Positions 45,401-58,504 of a DNA stretch of 64,000 nucleotides are shown here, piece after piece. Both the position numbers and the translations under genes were made by a program. Position 1 is the first letter of the stretch. Each line of letters starts with the position of its first letter. The notes below the pieces were generated by a model. That model made no database searches. It worked only from the letters and a program-made list of their open reading frames with translations, and was not told the origin of the DNA. The DNA is taken from the NCBI GenBank assembly GCA_945643635.1, contig CALZFC010000045.1, positions 2,327,001 to 2,391,000 of the forward strand, written 5' to 3'. The stretch comes from Allodiplogaster sudhausi. Its lineage: Eukaryota > Nematoda > Chromadorea > Rhabditida > Diplogasteridae.

Positions 45401-45704
45401 TTTGTAGCGTAGTCATGAAGCGTCGTCGGAAGTAAGCATTGCCAATGATGGCGGCGCGGCGTGCGACGCCGACTGCCAAGCCGATGCCGGCCAGGCCAGC
45501 GCCAGCATTGAAGTACGGGTTCGACTGGAGCGACTCGACGAGACGGGAAGACAAGGAGGATTCGGGCGGGGGCACTGAGGATAACGCTTGACCAGGCTCG
45601 GTCGCAGCCGAGCCTGCCTCAGGGAATACGGTGTCACTTCCTCGTCCGGCTGGTCGTGCGCCGCGTCCTTCCGGCGGTGGGCCGCGCCGGTCAAAGAGAT
45701 TCAT
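42496..45704 (-). CDS. BCS1L: BCS1, mitochondrial AAA chaperone for complex III
   Basis: BCS1 translocates the folded Rieske iron-sulfur protein across the inner mitochondrial membrane during complex III assembly. Eight exons: 45385-45704, about 45050-45221, 44852-44998, 44572-44729, 44240-44392, 43858-43980, 43491-43662 and 42496-42708, giving about 485 residues (human 419). The N-terminal span [21 protein letters not shown] followed by arginines is the internal targeting signal. The BCS1-specific domain has [14 protein letters not shown]. The AAA core shows Walker [10 protein letters not shown], Walker [22 protein letters not shown], sensor [11 protein letters not shown] and IRPGRVD. An N-terminal extension of about 55 Gly/Pro/Arg-rich residues is unusual. 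Intron 1 has a normal GTAAGA donor, but no AG lies where the frame requires the acceptor (about 45217-45224). Confidence 0.95.
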
Positions 45705-45784
45705 CTTTGATCACGGAGTAACGTGCAAAGCAATAAGAAACAAAATCACACTAAAATACGTTTTTCTTACGCTCCGAACTATTA

Positions 45785-45970
45785 CTCGGGAAAAAGGACA
45801 GCAACTGCTACGCAGCGAAAAAGCAGCGAAGTTCCCATTTAGCAGCAAATATTTGAAATAGCAGTGCTAAAGTGCAAGAGTAGTCATTCTAAAACGAACG
45901 ACTATTTAACTGCTAAGCAGTGGCATAGCGTATTACTATTGCACTGCTAAAATTTGAATGTTTATTATTC
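45785..45970 (+). repeat. Left terminal inverted repeat
   Basis: Outer 30 bases match the right terminus perfectly in inverted orientation. The inner part is rich in GCTGC/GCAGC and CTGCTAAGCAG words, which can themselves pair, so the arm is palindromic on a small scale. Confidence 0.75.
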
Positions 45971-47354
45971 CCAAAGCGATTAACGTTAGTGATAAATGAA
46001 AATAACTGTTAAGAATGAAGTTGGAATTTCTATCAGCTGTTGCCTTATGTAAACTTCTGATACTTCTTTTCCGTGTAACTTTTGCGTGTTAAATGTTCCC
46101 ACTATAAACTCAATCTAAATCTGCCTAATTTCAGTGGAAAGCTGCAGGATAACTGTTAGAAGTGAAGATGGTTTTCGCCGCCCTGATTTGATTGCTTCTC
46201 TCGTCTGCTTTTTCTAACGTGGCGGTGATCTTCATTACAGGGTGTAGCTTTAATGTTTCAACGTCAGTTGCAGTAGAATTGTCGACGCATTCTTGCAAAA
46301 AATGTTAGTTGTATTCGGTCATTTTCTAATGTCGATGGGGGATATGACTCATTTGTTACAGGTTCTCCCCGTATATATCTCGGCGGTTTGTTCATCCATT
46401 ATTACGAACAACTTCCACGCCTGGCACACAGCAAACAACTTCCACGAGAGCAACTCAGCAGTCAACGGTCGATTCTGCTATGGGCTACGATGAATCAGGT
46501 CCGGTGTTGGATTGCTTGCTTCTTGAGGTTTCAAGGTGAAAGAAAACTTTTGCTTTTGTCGTTCTCCAGATGAGCGGCTACTTGGTGATCCTGGGATCCT
46601 GGAGAGTTGACGCCCCATGACTCCGAACACGCGAGTTCATCCGGAGGTGACGAGTCGTCTCCCTCAGCTGACAACGGTTTGTTTTTATGCTGATGTCAGC
46701 CTTAGACCTGGTTTTTTTTAAAGATAACATCGACTTGCATGTGCATCATCTAGTGGCGCCTTCTTTATCCAATTGCTCAGGTTTATTCATTTATGCTGTT
46801 CTAATCTAAATTTATAATTTATGCAATTTTTCAGATGATCTACACTCAGTCGTCAGCTCGCTGACGAACGATGAGTTGTTAACCATTCCCTTTCTTTCTT
46901 CCCTACGGTGCAATTTGTACGGTCTATTGCGATCCTCATTCGACGAGTGGCATTTATCAGGCTTACGCATATCTTGGTGATCTCGCGCATCCTTTCGCAT
47001 CATGTGTACTTGTTATTTTGTTATTTTCCTTTGCGAACGAGGTCAGCTTCTTCCTTAATGTTTGTTTATTCTTCCTGTATGTTTTAACTCCCCCATCCAC
47101 TCCCTTTTTGCATTGTATGCCCGTGATTTTTTCTTCTCCAGGTTCAGTGTATGACTGTGAACTGTGGTTTAGGCTCCGTGTTGCGTTGTTAAACTGTTAT
47201 AGTAAAAGAATAAAAGTAGTTCCGGGCGAGATTTGGTAAGAACAACGGTAAAGAAAAAAAATTCGGTGGGAGCGTTACAGTAATCGTTTAGCAGTTAAAA
47301 GGAAGAAAATGTTTTTAGTGTTATCACTCGACGCAATACAGTATGCCTCTTAGC

Positions 47355-47549
47355 ATGCCGAGAGCTGCTGCTTAGCAATCTCCTAGACCGTGCTTCGCTC
47401 TCATTTAGCAGCTGCTACGCACTTGAAAAGTTCCGTAGCAGTGAAAAATGCGCGTAATAGAAGTGCTAAAGTGCAAGGGTAGCTGTTCTATTTGAACTGC
47501 TAAGCAGTTGCTCTTGAAGTGCGTAGCAGTTGCTGTCCTTTTTCCCGAG
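47355..47549 (-). repeat. Right terminal inverted repeat
   Basis: Inverted partner of the left arm. It holds AGTGCTAAAGTGCAAG, AACTGCTAAGCAG and GTGCGTAGCAG in the order expected for the reverse arm, and ends CCTTTTTCCCGAG followed by TA. Confidence 0.75.
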
Positions 47550-47799
47550 TAGTAATCGTCTGCAGGAATGGGAGCCACAGTAATGCAGTTCCACACTATA
47601 ATTCGTGCTTGCACAATACGGGCACAGCCTCGTCCCATATCACATCGCTTCCTCGCTTGAATGTGGCATTTTGAACCCGTTTCATTGATTGCGATAGCTT
47701 GTTCTTTTCGTTTGCTCTGGATTAGCACCCTTTTCCCTGTAGCAATAGATGTTCTATGGTATTCTTAAACTGGTTCTACGCCTAATCGTTTATTCTTTT

Positions 47800-47817
47800 G
47801 CTTTTCTTTTTAGACTA
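47800..47817 (+). promoter_or_regulatory. Candidate trans-splice (or 5'-UTR) acceptor before ZNF598
   Basis: A pyrimidine run ending TTTTTAG stands only four bases before the ATG. In a nematode this would be a spliced-leader acceptor. A 5'-UTR intron would look the same. Confidence 0.45.
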
Positions 47818-49618
47818 ATGCCAACTGCTACGACTGGGAGCGGCCGCGGCGGCGGAAGAGGCCATGGAAGGGGAAGGGGAGCGCCTTCCGGTGGCGGCGG
47901 CCGAGGAGGGGGAGAGGGTGGAGAGCGAAGGGCACCACCACCAGCCCATCGCAGACAGAATCATGGCCGAGAGAATCATGGCGGAGACATTGGACAAGCT
48001 CCTCTCCAGCATGTCCAGCACAACAAGTCTGTTGACATGAAGAAGTACGAGCGCATGATTTCGGCGAATGAGGTTCTTTTTTTGGGTATACTTAAGGCTC
48101 TTGTGAAAACTTTAGGTCATTCGGCTTTTCCGTAAAGCCGCCCAAAACCCATGAGTTTTGCTCACATCTCGAATGGATCTGTTTCAGGCCAACTTTTCTG
48201 ACATCCAAATTACGGATGCGACTACGGAGGAGTGCTTGATCTGTTGTAAGGTGCGTTGAAGTTCATCTGAATAAACATTTTAAACCATCTATGATTTAAA
48301 AATGTCTATATTGTTTCCCGCCACAACAGTTCCTCCTTCAGCGAAACGACATCTTCGGGGTGGGCGCCTGCCGCCACGCCCTCTGCATAGAATGCGCCAT
48401 TCGAATGCGCGTCATCAAGAACGACGACAACTGCCCGATATGCAGACAGCCCATGCCTATTGTCCGTTTTTATTACTACTATGGACACACACTCTGTTTA
48501 GCCTACTTCAGGTTCTTCCTTTTTTCCTGGATGTGATTTGTTTTTCCCGGAATTCCCGGATGATGCCCATATCAATCTCTCTTTTCTTTCTCACTTCCAG
48601 ATGTCGTTCGCATTCGCGTCTTCCGGTCTGGAGACAGTGAATCTGGAGTTTCCTCTCTCGACCCATCCAGACGAGGCTCGATACAAAGTGCGCTTCCAGA
48701 ATGAAGCAGTCGGTATTCGATACGAGAAGTACCTTGCTCATGTCTGCAAGCTTTGTGTTAGGTGAGATTGATGTTTTCTTGAAATTTTAATTCGCGTAAA
48801 TTCGTTAAATACCTTCTTTTTAATGGATTTACGGAAAAAAAAATCTATGGTAGTTGTACTTCATGTACCGGTGGCAATAATTGTTCTAAAAAAATAAAAT
48901 AATATTACAGTGGCGGTGAGCGCCGCGAGTTCCCGTCGTTCATGTCGCTGCGACAGCACATGGCAGAGGCACACGAACTGTCGTACTGCCATCTCTGCCT
49001 CTCCAACCTTGCATTGTTCACCAGGGAAAGACGCACCTACTCTAGGATGCAACTCACTGAGCACACCCGTTGCGGAGACAGGGACGACAAGAGTCAGAAA
49101 GGTTGGCCATTCATCGGTCTTTTCCGATAGTGATGAGTACCATGCTTTGCAAAGCGTCATCTGTCTAACATATGCATGATCAGCGAAAAGTGAAACAGAT
49201 TGAACTTCGAAAATTTCTGAAGTGTATTTTACATTGAAAAGGATGATTTCCTAAATCCAGGCCATCCCAAGTGTCTCTTCTGCGAGGAGCGCTTCTTTGA
49301 TACCGACGACCGTTACCGCCATTTGAGGTTAATTTCGATAACAAATTGTTCGCTAAAATGTGCATTTTGATGAGTTGCTCTAGCATTAAAGTATTCTGTA
49401 TCTACGCTTTGTTACCTTATCCCTTACTGTGTATTCATGTTTTCCAACACACAGAGCTTTCTATACAATTCTCCCATTGCAGAAGAGACCATTTCTTCTG
49501 CCAGCTCTGCGAAGTCACGGGCCAAGCTGCCAACGTCTTCTTTGGCAAACATGAACAGCTGATTCGTCACTATGGCGATGTTAGTTCCCTCTGCCACTTT
49601 TCCGCTCTCTCTCTCTTA

Positions 49619-49649
<31 letters not shown>

Positions 49650-52600
49650 TCTCTCTCCCTCTCTATCCCCACTATCTTTCTTTCAGAGTTTCTTTCATTT
49701 CTATCGCAGTCTACATTTTCTTTTTTTCGTCGTCTGCCCTCGTTTTCCACGCATTATCCATATTTTTTGTCCTTCACTTGAACATGAAAAAAAGTGATTC
49801 CAGTTACGTCCTTGTATTTCTATTCTATTTAACTACTTAGAATCATTTCCTCTGCGAAGTCGAAGACTGCAAGAAGGCGGGCATTGCGTTTGCCACTCAA
49901 ATTGATCTCGACATCCACAAGGTTTTTCCTTTCATTCTTATTTAACGTAATGGAACATTTTCCAGTAATATTCTTAATCTTGCATGGAAAACAGTTGTAT
50001 CTATTTCAATTACCTTTTTATTTGCTGGCCACAAATAATTGCTTATAGGATGTAGCTTGTAGTAATGGATAGAAAGTTATTTATTGCTGTATATCCAAGA
50101 GGGGAAACAACTACTCAAATTTCAGTCAAAAGAACATTCGGGGGAGGGACGGAGACAAGGACTTCAGCTTGATTTCCAGTTTTCTGATCGACAAGTCAGT
50201 TGCAGTTAATTGAGACAAGTTATTAGGGTTACAACGTCACTTTTTATTGATTCACCATCAGTTATCTTCTGTTTCATTCTTTATATTATACCTTGATTAT
50301 AGTTTTCCCAACTAACAACATCATTTCAAGAATTTGTTTAAGCTTGGCCAAAACCGTGGCCGAGGTGGAGGCCATCACAACCAGCAACAGCAGCCAGTCC
50401 CCATTCCGCAGTTGCCACGAGCAGAACGAATCTCCGTTGTTCCTGCCGAATCACCCGCGCCACGGTCTGTTTCAGAGACGCATTGGCTGGCACCCTTATA
50501 TATTATCGTCTTATTTCAGTCCTTTAAAAATGATTCAAAACCACTGATTCTTTCCATTTATTTATTGTACTGCTTGCAAAAATATATTTTCATTCCAGCG
50601 ACCCGAGTTCATTCGTTGTTGTTCCTTCTGCGCAATACCAGGGAAATGTCAATCTACGATATGCTAGGAATACAGGTTCTATTCTATTTCATTTCTTCCG
50701 CGTGAATAACCATATGCATATAATTGATATAAGAAAAGTTCTGGTTTTATATTCTCTGCCCTAAGTATTACAAGAGCGTATTTTTCTTCTTAGGATACAA
50801 TTTTATTTAACTTGAAACATGCTAATGTTCCGTAACAATAATGACAGCATTTCTTTTCTAGGTTACAACGCTCTGCAAACTGGCGACTTTCCATCCCTGG
50901 CTGGCGGTCCACCATCCGGCCCTCCCGTTCTCCAACCCGCCCAATTCCCCCGACTCACCAAAGTGAATGGCACAGCCCCTCAGGCTAGCAAGGCTGCTCC
51001 CGCCGAAGCCTTCCCAGCACTCGGAGGAGCCAGTTCGACGAGGATAGGAGGAGGCACTCCGAGTAGCAGTAAAAACAGTGCGGCAAAGGCAGCCAGACCG
51101 ACCACTGCACCCCAGCCAAGCAGCAGCCAGCAGAAGAAGGGCGGCCATGCTAACACTTCCAGGGACAACTGGGGAAAACACACGGTTTGTTTGTCATTGT
51201 CTCAAGGGATTCTGCTAGTCAGTGAGAAGTTAATATTAATGCGGGTCTCCTGATCTGTTCTGATAAGGGTACGGTGCACAACGGTGGACCAGGGGTTTCA
51301 GACCGAGAATTCGGCGAGTACCAGAGGGGTCCGGCGCGTTCCAAGCATCGAACCACTTCTTTTGACTTGAAAAGGATTTGCCGGATTGATGCTTGGATTA
51401 CGAGTGAATTTACGTGACTCATAAATAATGTTGATTCTAGAAAAGATAATTAAGTGCAATCTTCAGGAGCGCTTCGACGTGATCGACGATGACGAAAGGC
51501 CGTCGGATCGACTGGAGAACTCCATCGCTTCGCAGGAACACAAACCGAAGATTTCCGTGGTCAAGGAACTCCCGCAACAAGCACAGCCGACTGCCAGTGC
51601 GTCGCAGAAGAAGGGAGCAGGCGGTTAGAGAGGGGCAGGCAGGGGAACTCAAAGAAATACTAGCTGTTCCACGCGATTAGTTTGTGGTGCAGTTTAATAA
51701 TTATTAACAACAAGTTCATCTATCATTATGCTTGCTTGTTTTAACTTTAAATTTCCACTTGAATACGAGAACCGTTGCCGTTTAGGTTCCTTTCGAGCCC
51801 CAGCAGTCGATGACTTCCCCTCTCTTTTGCCCGCCAACTATCCTCCACCATCTTCTGAAGTACTCGCTCTCAGTCAGCACTCCAAGTGGGGCAAGCAGAC
51901 AAAGGCTCAGCAGGTATGGTATCACGAAGGATTCCAATATCCCTGTACATTTGAGTGCAGAAACATGCAATAAGAATAAAGTGATGTCCTTGAAAAACAT
52001 TGTCGCTCAATGTTATTGTGCACCAATTCTGTCTTTGTCCAGCTTTTAAAAAGCCCTTTGTAAGCAAAAGGAAACCAAAGAAGGGGTTGGCTGACCATGA
52101 GCACCAATAAACCTTCCTTGAGGCTGTTGCTGTGTAGTGTTACTTACGGTTCAATCATTTACAGTAAACCCTACCGCCATATTGTTTGTAGAAGAATGCG
52201 AGGAAACCACTTCCGGTTCCTGAGATGTGGCCTGCCATGACATCTTCAAGCAGTTCAGCTACAGCAACCAGCACAGCGAGAGTGGAAGAGGAGGAGTGGA
52301 AGGAAGTCCAACCGAATCTCTCCAAGAAGATGCAGGCCAAGAGGGAGAAAGACGCCTGGAAGGCAGCCCAGAAGGTCTGCTGATATATTAGTTATTATAT
52401 CATTGTTGTCTCATCAGTTTATTTGGATTAATAATTAAATTATATTCGAATGTTGAAATAAATTGTCTACAAATGACATATACTCCTTTTACAGGAGGAA
52501 AAGAGAAGAAAGAAGGCGGAAGAACAAGGAAGATTTGTACGGTCGGAAGAAGTGAGCGACGAAGAGGATGAAGAAGAAGAGGAGGAGGAGAAGGAAGTGG

Positions 52601-53828
52601 AAGAGAGAAAAGAGGAGAGCAAACCGCTCGAACTGGCAGACATTGGAAGAATGATAGCGGCCACTTCGAAGGAGACCAAGAAGGCGGAGACCAACTCGGA
52701 CAAGAAGGCAGCTAATGCCGCCGCCAAGGAGCCGGCCGGCAAGAAGGTGCTCTTTTTTTTATTATACTGACTTAAAACATTTGATTTACTCTAAAAGTAA
52801 TGTAAGTTTCAGCAACAAGGAAACGGCGGACAGAAAGCGGCCGCGGCCATTGAGAAGAAAGGTTAGAATTTTTTCCTATTTATTCTTCGACTTCAGTTAT
52901 ATTTACGTATTATTAATTTTATTTATTCAATGCTTGAAAACTACATAAAAATTTTGTTGAATTAAAAAAATTATGCTTTGAATTTGTAACACATTTCTTA
53001 TTTCAGCACCTCCCACAGTTGAGAAGAAGACCGAAAAGAAAAAGGGCGGCAATGAGAAGAAGTCGGCCCCTGCTCAAGCTCAAGCTCAAGGAAAACAGGA
53101 GAAGAACGCTCGGAGAGCAGAGACAGCAGGCACTCCGGATTCCCAGTTAGGATTAGCAGCAGGGCTGACATCTGCCGGCGCAAGTCTCCTTGGATCGGTA
53201 CTTTTGCTTCTCCTCTATGGTCTCGTTGATGTTAGTCTTCTTTTCTCTCTCTCTCGGTCTCTCTCACTCTCTGTATCTCGTTCTCTATCGCTCTCTCTCC
53301 CTCGCTCTCTCTCTCCCTCTCCCTCTCTCTTGCTCTCCCTGCCACTTTCTTCTGTCTATTTCTCTCGTTAACAAATCCACTACTCTAACGATTGCTTTAC
53401 GATCTCAAGGAAAATTCTTTAAAAATATATATTGACTCTTCATTTCAGCTCTTTTCCTCGGTGTTCGGACAAGCACAGCAGACGGAGGAGTCTAGGAGAG
53501 ACACGGAGAAGAGCTCCTCCTCAAGCGGCTCTGCCTCTTCTTCCGCCTCGAATTCTCAGTCCGGAGCCAAGAAGACAGCCTCCAATCAAGGAAAAGAAGC
53601 GGAAAGAAACTCTGTGAACTCGTACGCTCCGAAGGGAATCAGCACGGCAAGTTGAAAGACTTTTTTCTAAAAGAAATAAAAAGAGCAGATACATTCAACA
53701 CCATTTCAAAGTCCAAGTAAATGTTTATGTTTTGTAATGTGCAGGCACCTCCTCCGGGAATCTCTCTAGCACCACCGCCTGGATTCGGCCCTCCCCCAGG
53801 CTTTGAGCACGTCCCGATGGGCCGGTGA
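47818..53828 (+). CDS. ZNF598: ZNF598/Hel2-type RING E3 ubiquitin ligase
   Basis: Senses collided ribosomes and ubiquitinates 40S proteins to start ribosome-associated quality control. Twenty in-phase exons give about 974 residues (human 904): 47818-48072, 48188-48250, 48330-48461, 48601-48761, 48911-49101, 49261-49327, 49483-49579, 49841-49921, 50126-50194, 50331-50464, 50599-50675, 50862-51184, 51467-51623, 51786-51913, 52192-52374, 52495-52746, 52813-52861, 53007-53230, 53449-53646 and 53745-53828. An Arg/Gly-rich N-terminus precedes the RING (CLICC, CRHALCIEC, CPIC) and C2H2-type fingers (CKLC, CHLC, CLFC, HFFCQLC, HFLCEVEDC). IAFATQIDLDIHKSKEHS is a family signature. The tail carries DFPSL and AFPALGG boxes and ends PPPGFGPPPGFE. 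The ATG lies 4 nt after a TTTTTAG acceptor. Exon 19 ends at a GC donor; exon 18 has two possible donors. Confidence 0.95.
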
Positions 53829-54180
53829 CATGCCAACTCCGTCGGTGGCAGGAGCTGCTCCTCATACACTTCACTAGTTATATCAAATCCCATTTTAGAA
53901 TGTAGTTCAGTCAGATTTACCACTAGCCCTGCTATTCCTTATAGTAGGCTTGTTTTCCTATGATTTCTTAGTCTATTATCAGTTTTATCAGGGGTTCGGG
54001 AAGGAAAGGCTGAATGTGATAAGTTTAGGACCATATTTTATCCCCCCTATCTTAAGTGCCGAAACAAAATGGGTATGTTTTCTGAATCAACTGTTTGTTT
54101 GGTTAATTATGATGTCCCGGTAATAAAATTGTTTTCTCTTACAATTCTCTGTCTTATACGTTATTTTATTGGATATTCAG

Positions 54181-54303
54181 CTGTATCATGCAAGGATGGC
54201 GTCAATGCAGTTTGGCGAGGTGGAGGATGGAAAATGGGGAGGGGAGAGCGTTATCGAGGCTTTGAGTGAAAGTCTGGCTGGAAGGCCGGCCATTTTATTA
54301 CCT
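54181..54303 (+). other. Exon-like island downstream of ZNF598
   Basis: A 41-codon open stretch lies between TTGGATATTCAG and GTAAGA and contains MASMQFGEVEDGKWGGES and ALSESLAGRPAILLP. Splice signals and amino-acid composition look genuine, but I found no convincing partner exon within 1 kb and do not recognise the protein. Confidence 0.35.
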
Positions 54304-55237
54304 GTAAGATTTGTTGAAATCGCACTAGGATTGAACATTTATTTTGAATTTTGGTTGAAGGCGGATGAACATCAGTCATGGAGAGAATGACATAACGATG
54401 AGATGATTCTCTGCCGGAGATCCTTACTTTGCAATACGTCAGCATCAGTGGATAGAAAGACAAATGGATTAATAAGAAACTTGCCACACCTCTCTGTTGA
54501 ACTGTGAACACGAATTCGGAGGCGATGCTTTGATTAGCAGCAGAAATCCAATAGTTCTTCTCATGATTCCGCATGATCCCAGCCTCAATGATTCCCTATG
54601 GCATTCTTGAGAATGAATGATCCCTGTGCTAAAAGCGAAAGGTAAATGGATGTGGTGGAGACTGAATGCGCCGAATATTACCGTAGTGCAAGAATGGTTT
54701 TGGAGAACGGATTCAAGAGGGGACGGGTTGCATTGAGCCTTTTATTGATCCTTTCTAGCTGCGGAGTCATTACATGACAGTATTAGAGAGCCGTTGCATA
54801 TCGGTCCAATACGTGCCGTGTAAGACGCCGCTTTGCGAATTCTGGATCAGGGAAATGGAGGGAGAATTATCAATATAATTGCTAGTAGGATCAAATTGTA
54901 TTCAGGCCGAAAGCGGTGGGATCAAGCAAATATGCACAGCGATATGCTCGATAGAGACACTTTTGTAAGTCAAAGCTATTAAATGGTGTTCGAAAGTTGA
55001 ACGTTGGTCGAGGACGGAAAGAAGCCCATGGATTGACACTGTAGATCACTTATGAAGCAGATGAAAGTCGGCGATGTGGATTAAATGAGAGAGAGAGGCG
55101 GGAACACCTCTCCATACGCGGGCTGGGAGTGTCTGATCTGCTAGCCGCGGGCGTCATAAGATGTTCCGCCTCTTCAGACCCCGAGGGCGACTCTTGCGAT
55201 TAGACTCCGCCCACAATCACCCTCAGGGGACCCCTCT

Positions 55238-55266
55238 CTCTATCTTCCTCTCTCTCTCTCTCTATC

Positions 55267-55306
<40 letters not shown>
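55238..55306 (+). repeat. (CT)n tract
   Basis: CT run, followed 120 bp later by a GA run at 55420-55456, giving an inverted pair that could fold. Confidence 0.9.
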
Positions 55307-55308
<2 letters not shown>

Positions 55309-55419
55309 ATGCTCTCCTTCACTCTCTCCCCGTACTTTTCCACAATCCTCTTAATCCCGCTTCCACTTTTGGCCTGAAGTGCAATTGCTAAGGTGTGTGC
55401 GCAGCGCGGGGCTTTGGAT

Positions 55420-55461
<42 letters not shown>

Positions 55462-55872
55462 AGGTAAAGGTAGAGGATAAAGAAAGCAGAGAGAATACAG
55501 CGAGAAGTGGCGATGTTCCACACTGGGCCAGGAATACGGTAGGATCTAAAAGTGCTGTGCGAATGAGCTGAAAAAGCTAGGGAAAAGAAAAATCGGGGTA
55601 TTCGGGGCAGAGGGAAAGGCACAGAAGGCTGAAAGATAGATAGATTGATGAATGAAAATGAACACCGACGATTATCGGGTGAAATGGAATGATCAACAAG
55701 GGATCGATCACACGAGCTGTTCTTATACTCCGCACTGGTAATCGATGGATGATTCAGCTTCTTTTGAGGTAAGTCAGACGGGAAGCGCGGAAGGTTCGTT
55801 AGGAGGGCGGGGAAGCCTGGTATTATGATGATGAATATTGTGAGGACAGAAACGGTATGTCAGATCGGAGAA

Positions 55873-55924
<52 letters not shown>

Positions 55925-56004
55925 TCGAAGAAAGGGACAGACAGAATGATAATCATTTGTTAAGAGGCCGAGATCTCTTACTTTCTCGCTCTCTTTTTAC
56001 TCTC

Positions 56005-56042
<38 letters not shown>

Positions 56043-56450
56043 TCTCTTCTATCGCTCCGATGGCCAAGGCAGCGGTTGTCTACTTACTTACAAGTGGTCG
56101 GCTGCCAGCAGATAGTTGAGAGGAAGGTGTACATAATGAGAGTGGAGATGGGCAGACAAGGATTGGATAAGTGGGGAGGGAGCGGAAGCCGGGCTTCTTC
56201 CAGTGTTTGTACACATTGGGACAGGGGTGCGCGATTGAAAAGATCAGGGAAGGGGGGGGAGACTGTGTCGGGGCGGACTTCACTTATCTATTCCCTAGAC
56301 TGATCTTGATCCGAGGGAATGAGATACAATGGTATCCATCAGACATGTATACTAGATCACTTGGGAATCTCTTATCACTAACTGTTTAAGAAGAAAGAAA
56401 GACAAAAGTTTTTTAAAACTTTATTTTAAGAACTAGAAAATAATACTTTT

Positions 56451-56491
<41 letters not shown>

Positions 56492-57256
56492 TACGAAGAA
56501 AGAGCGAGAGGGACTTACTATTGACTGAGAATAAAGGAAATGCTATACTATGAGAGGGCATTCATTCAATGGTCGCTTCTCCAACGTAAGAAGTGGAAAA
56601 GGACAGACAACTTTATGTCTTTCTTCATGTCTGCTCGGAGAGAGCGGCCACCGCCGCAGCTTCTTCTCTGTTTATCACCCATCAGCATCCACTGATTCAG
56701 AGCAAATATGGACGGAGAGAGCAAGGGAAGAGAAATGAAGAGAGAGAGAGAAGAGGGAGAAAGAGGGAGAATGGGCAGAGAGTTCGAGGAAGAGAACAGA
56801 GAACGACAACGTAGAGTTTTAAAAAAATTAAAGGAAAAGAGATAACGACGCACAAAAATGTCGGACTCAGATGAGAGTTGTTCCTCTCAACGATCCACAA
56901 AGTGATAGGAAGGAAAGTGATAGAGAGAGAATTATGAGGCGGAGAAAGAAATAGAAAGAAATTGGGAGAGATGCAACACAGAGAGTGTGGGAGTGAGTGC
57001 GAAAATGAGAAAAAGAGCTTTCTCTTGGGCGAGAGAGAGAGAGAGAGAGAGAGATTGAGAAAGTGAGAGAAAGAAAGAGAGGGAAGGAGAGAGAGCAAGA
57101 GAGGGAGAAGCACAGACATGAACGTCACTACATTTTGCGACAAGGACAGCAAGGGTTGCTTCGTACGGACGTTGTCGCCGCCTCTTCAGCCCAATGAGAA
57201 GTCGTGAAGTGCCTCCCTTTATCCTCTCAGGTGAACTCGTCGACCGTATTTTCACT

Positions 57257-57299
<43 letters not shown>

Positions 57300-57688
57300 G
57301 CTCTCCTCGATACGGTAGCCGTGTTCGTGCTCTCATTGGTTACAATGAGAGCCTTATCGATCTGTTAGAAGCATGAATTTAATGATTTCACGGCTAATAG
57401 TTCCAAAGGATCCCTTACCTCTCTCTCTCATCTTTCTCTGTTCTCTCTTCTTTCTCTGTACCCTCTCATCCCTTATCTCTCTCTCTCTTCTTTCTCTGTT
57501 CAGACTGATGAGAGGGAGGGAGAGATGAAGTTCGTTGAACAAAGACACGCTGACACACGAGCTACCCCATAGAAGCAGCTCTTGACTTGTAAGCTCCCTG
57601 GCAAACATTTCTAATGGCTGCCGCCTCCACTTCCTGTTCCCTCTCCTTCTTTGATGCTAACTTGTATCAACAATCTTAACATACTCAT

Positions 57689-57800
57689 TGCTCTCTCTCT
57701 CTCCCTCTCTCTCTCTCTCCCTCTCTCTCTCTCCCTCGCTCTCTCTCTCCCTCTCTCTCTCCCTCTCTCTCTCTCCCTCTCTATCTTTCTCTCTCTCTTA
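57689..57800 (+). repeat. (CT)n tract with CCCTCT interruptions
   Basis: About 110 bases of CT repeat, regularly interrupted by CCCTCTCT. Intergenic. Confidence 0.95.
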
Positions 57801-58428
57801 CTCTCTCTGTTACTCTATGTATCTCTTCTCGACTTTCTCTGATTCCTTTATCCTCCCTTTCTTTCGGAGCATAGCCAAACATGGCATACCTCTATGAACA
57901 TCTCACTCGATTGCTATGTTCTCGTCAGTCGCTTTACTACAATCAGAGTTACATATGTACTTATGTAACTTTATCAGCAAAAGTATAATTGAGCTTCTTG
58001 TGATATGAAGATACTGTTGAATTTATCATGAGAAAAGAAAATCAGCAAACTGTTGCGTTGCAATTGAATTCATAGCCTACCCGATACTGGGTTAGAAACT
58101 ACCAAAAGTTGTTAGAAGGGATTCATTGAGCTGTCCAAATAAGGACGGATAAATGAAAGCGGATATGATCATTCTCAGAATTTTTTCTTTTGACAAGGTG
58201 AGCCCGGCTCTTACTTACAATTGCGAAAAATTTACAATTCGGATGAAAAAGATTGGCAAGCTATCTTGCAAAAAAGACTGATTGTGAGCGGATCATTTCA
58301 ACTAACGACCGTGAAGTATTCTTTAAATACTTATCTTCAAAATTAATTTTTTAAATATGAATGTAGTTGCATTTGAGTGAAGTGCATACTGTAGTTAAAA
58401 ATTGAATGCGAGAAATATTTATTGAATG

Positions 58429-58464
58429 AGAAAGAAAGAGAGAGTGAGAGAGAGCGAGAGAGAG

Positions 58465-58504
<40 letters not shown>

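Larger units (their letters stand above)
45785..47549. mobile_element. DNA-transposon-like element with terminal inverted repeats flanked by TA
   Basis: The left end begins CTCGGGAAAAAGGACAGCAA at 45785 and continues CTGCTACGCA. The right end, read on the minus strand from 47549, is identical over about 30 bases. Both ends are flanked by TA (45783-45784 and 47550-47551), the target duplication of Tc1/mariner-type elements. Beyond the perfect termini the arms continue as imperfect inverted repeats for about 180 bp, sharing GTGCTAAAGTGCAAG and AACTGCTAAGCAG. Inside I find no transposase: only short frames and a few exon-like pieces (for instance near 46640 and 46834). It is likely non-autonomous. 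It fills almost the whole BCS1-ZNF598 interval, ending 80 bp from the BCS1 start. Confidence 0.8.
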
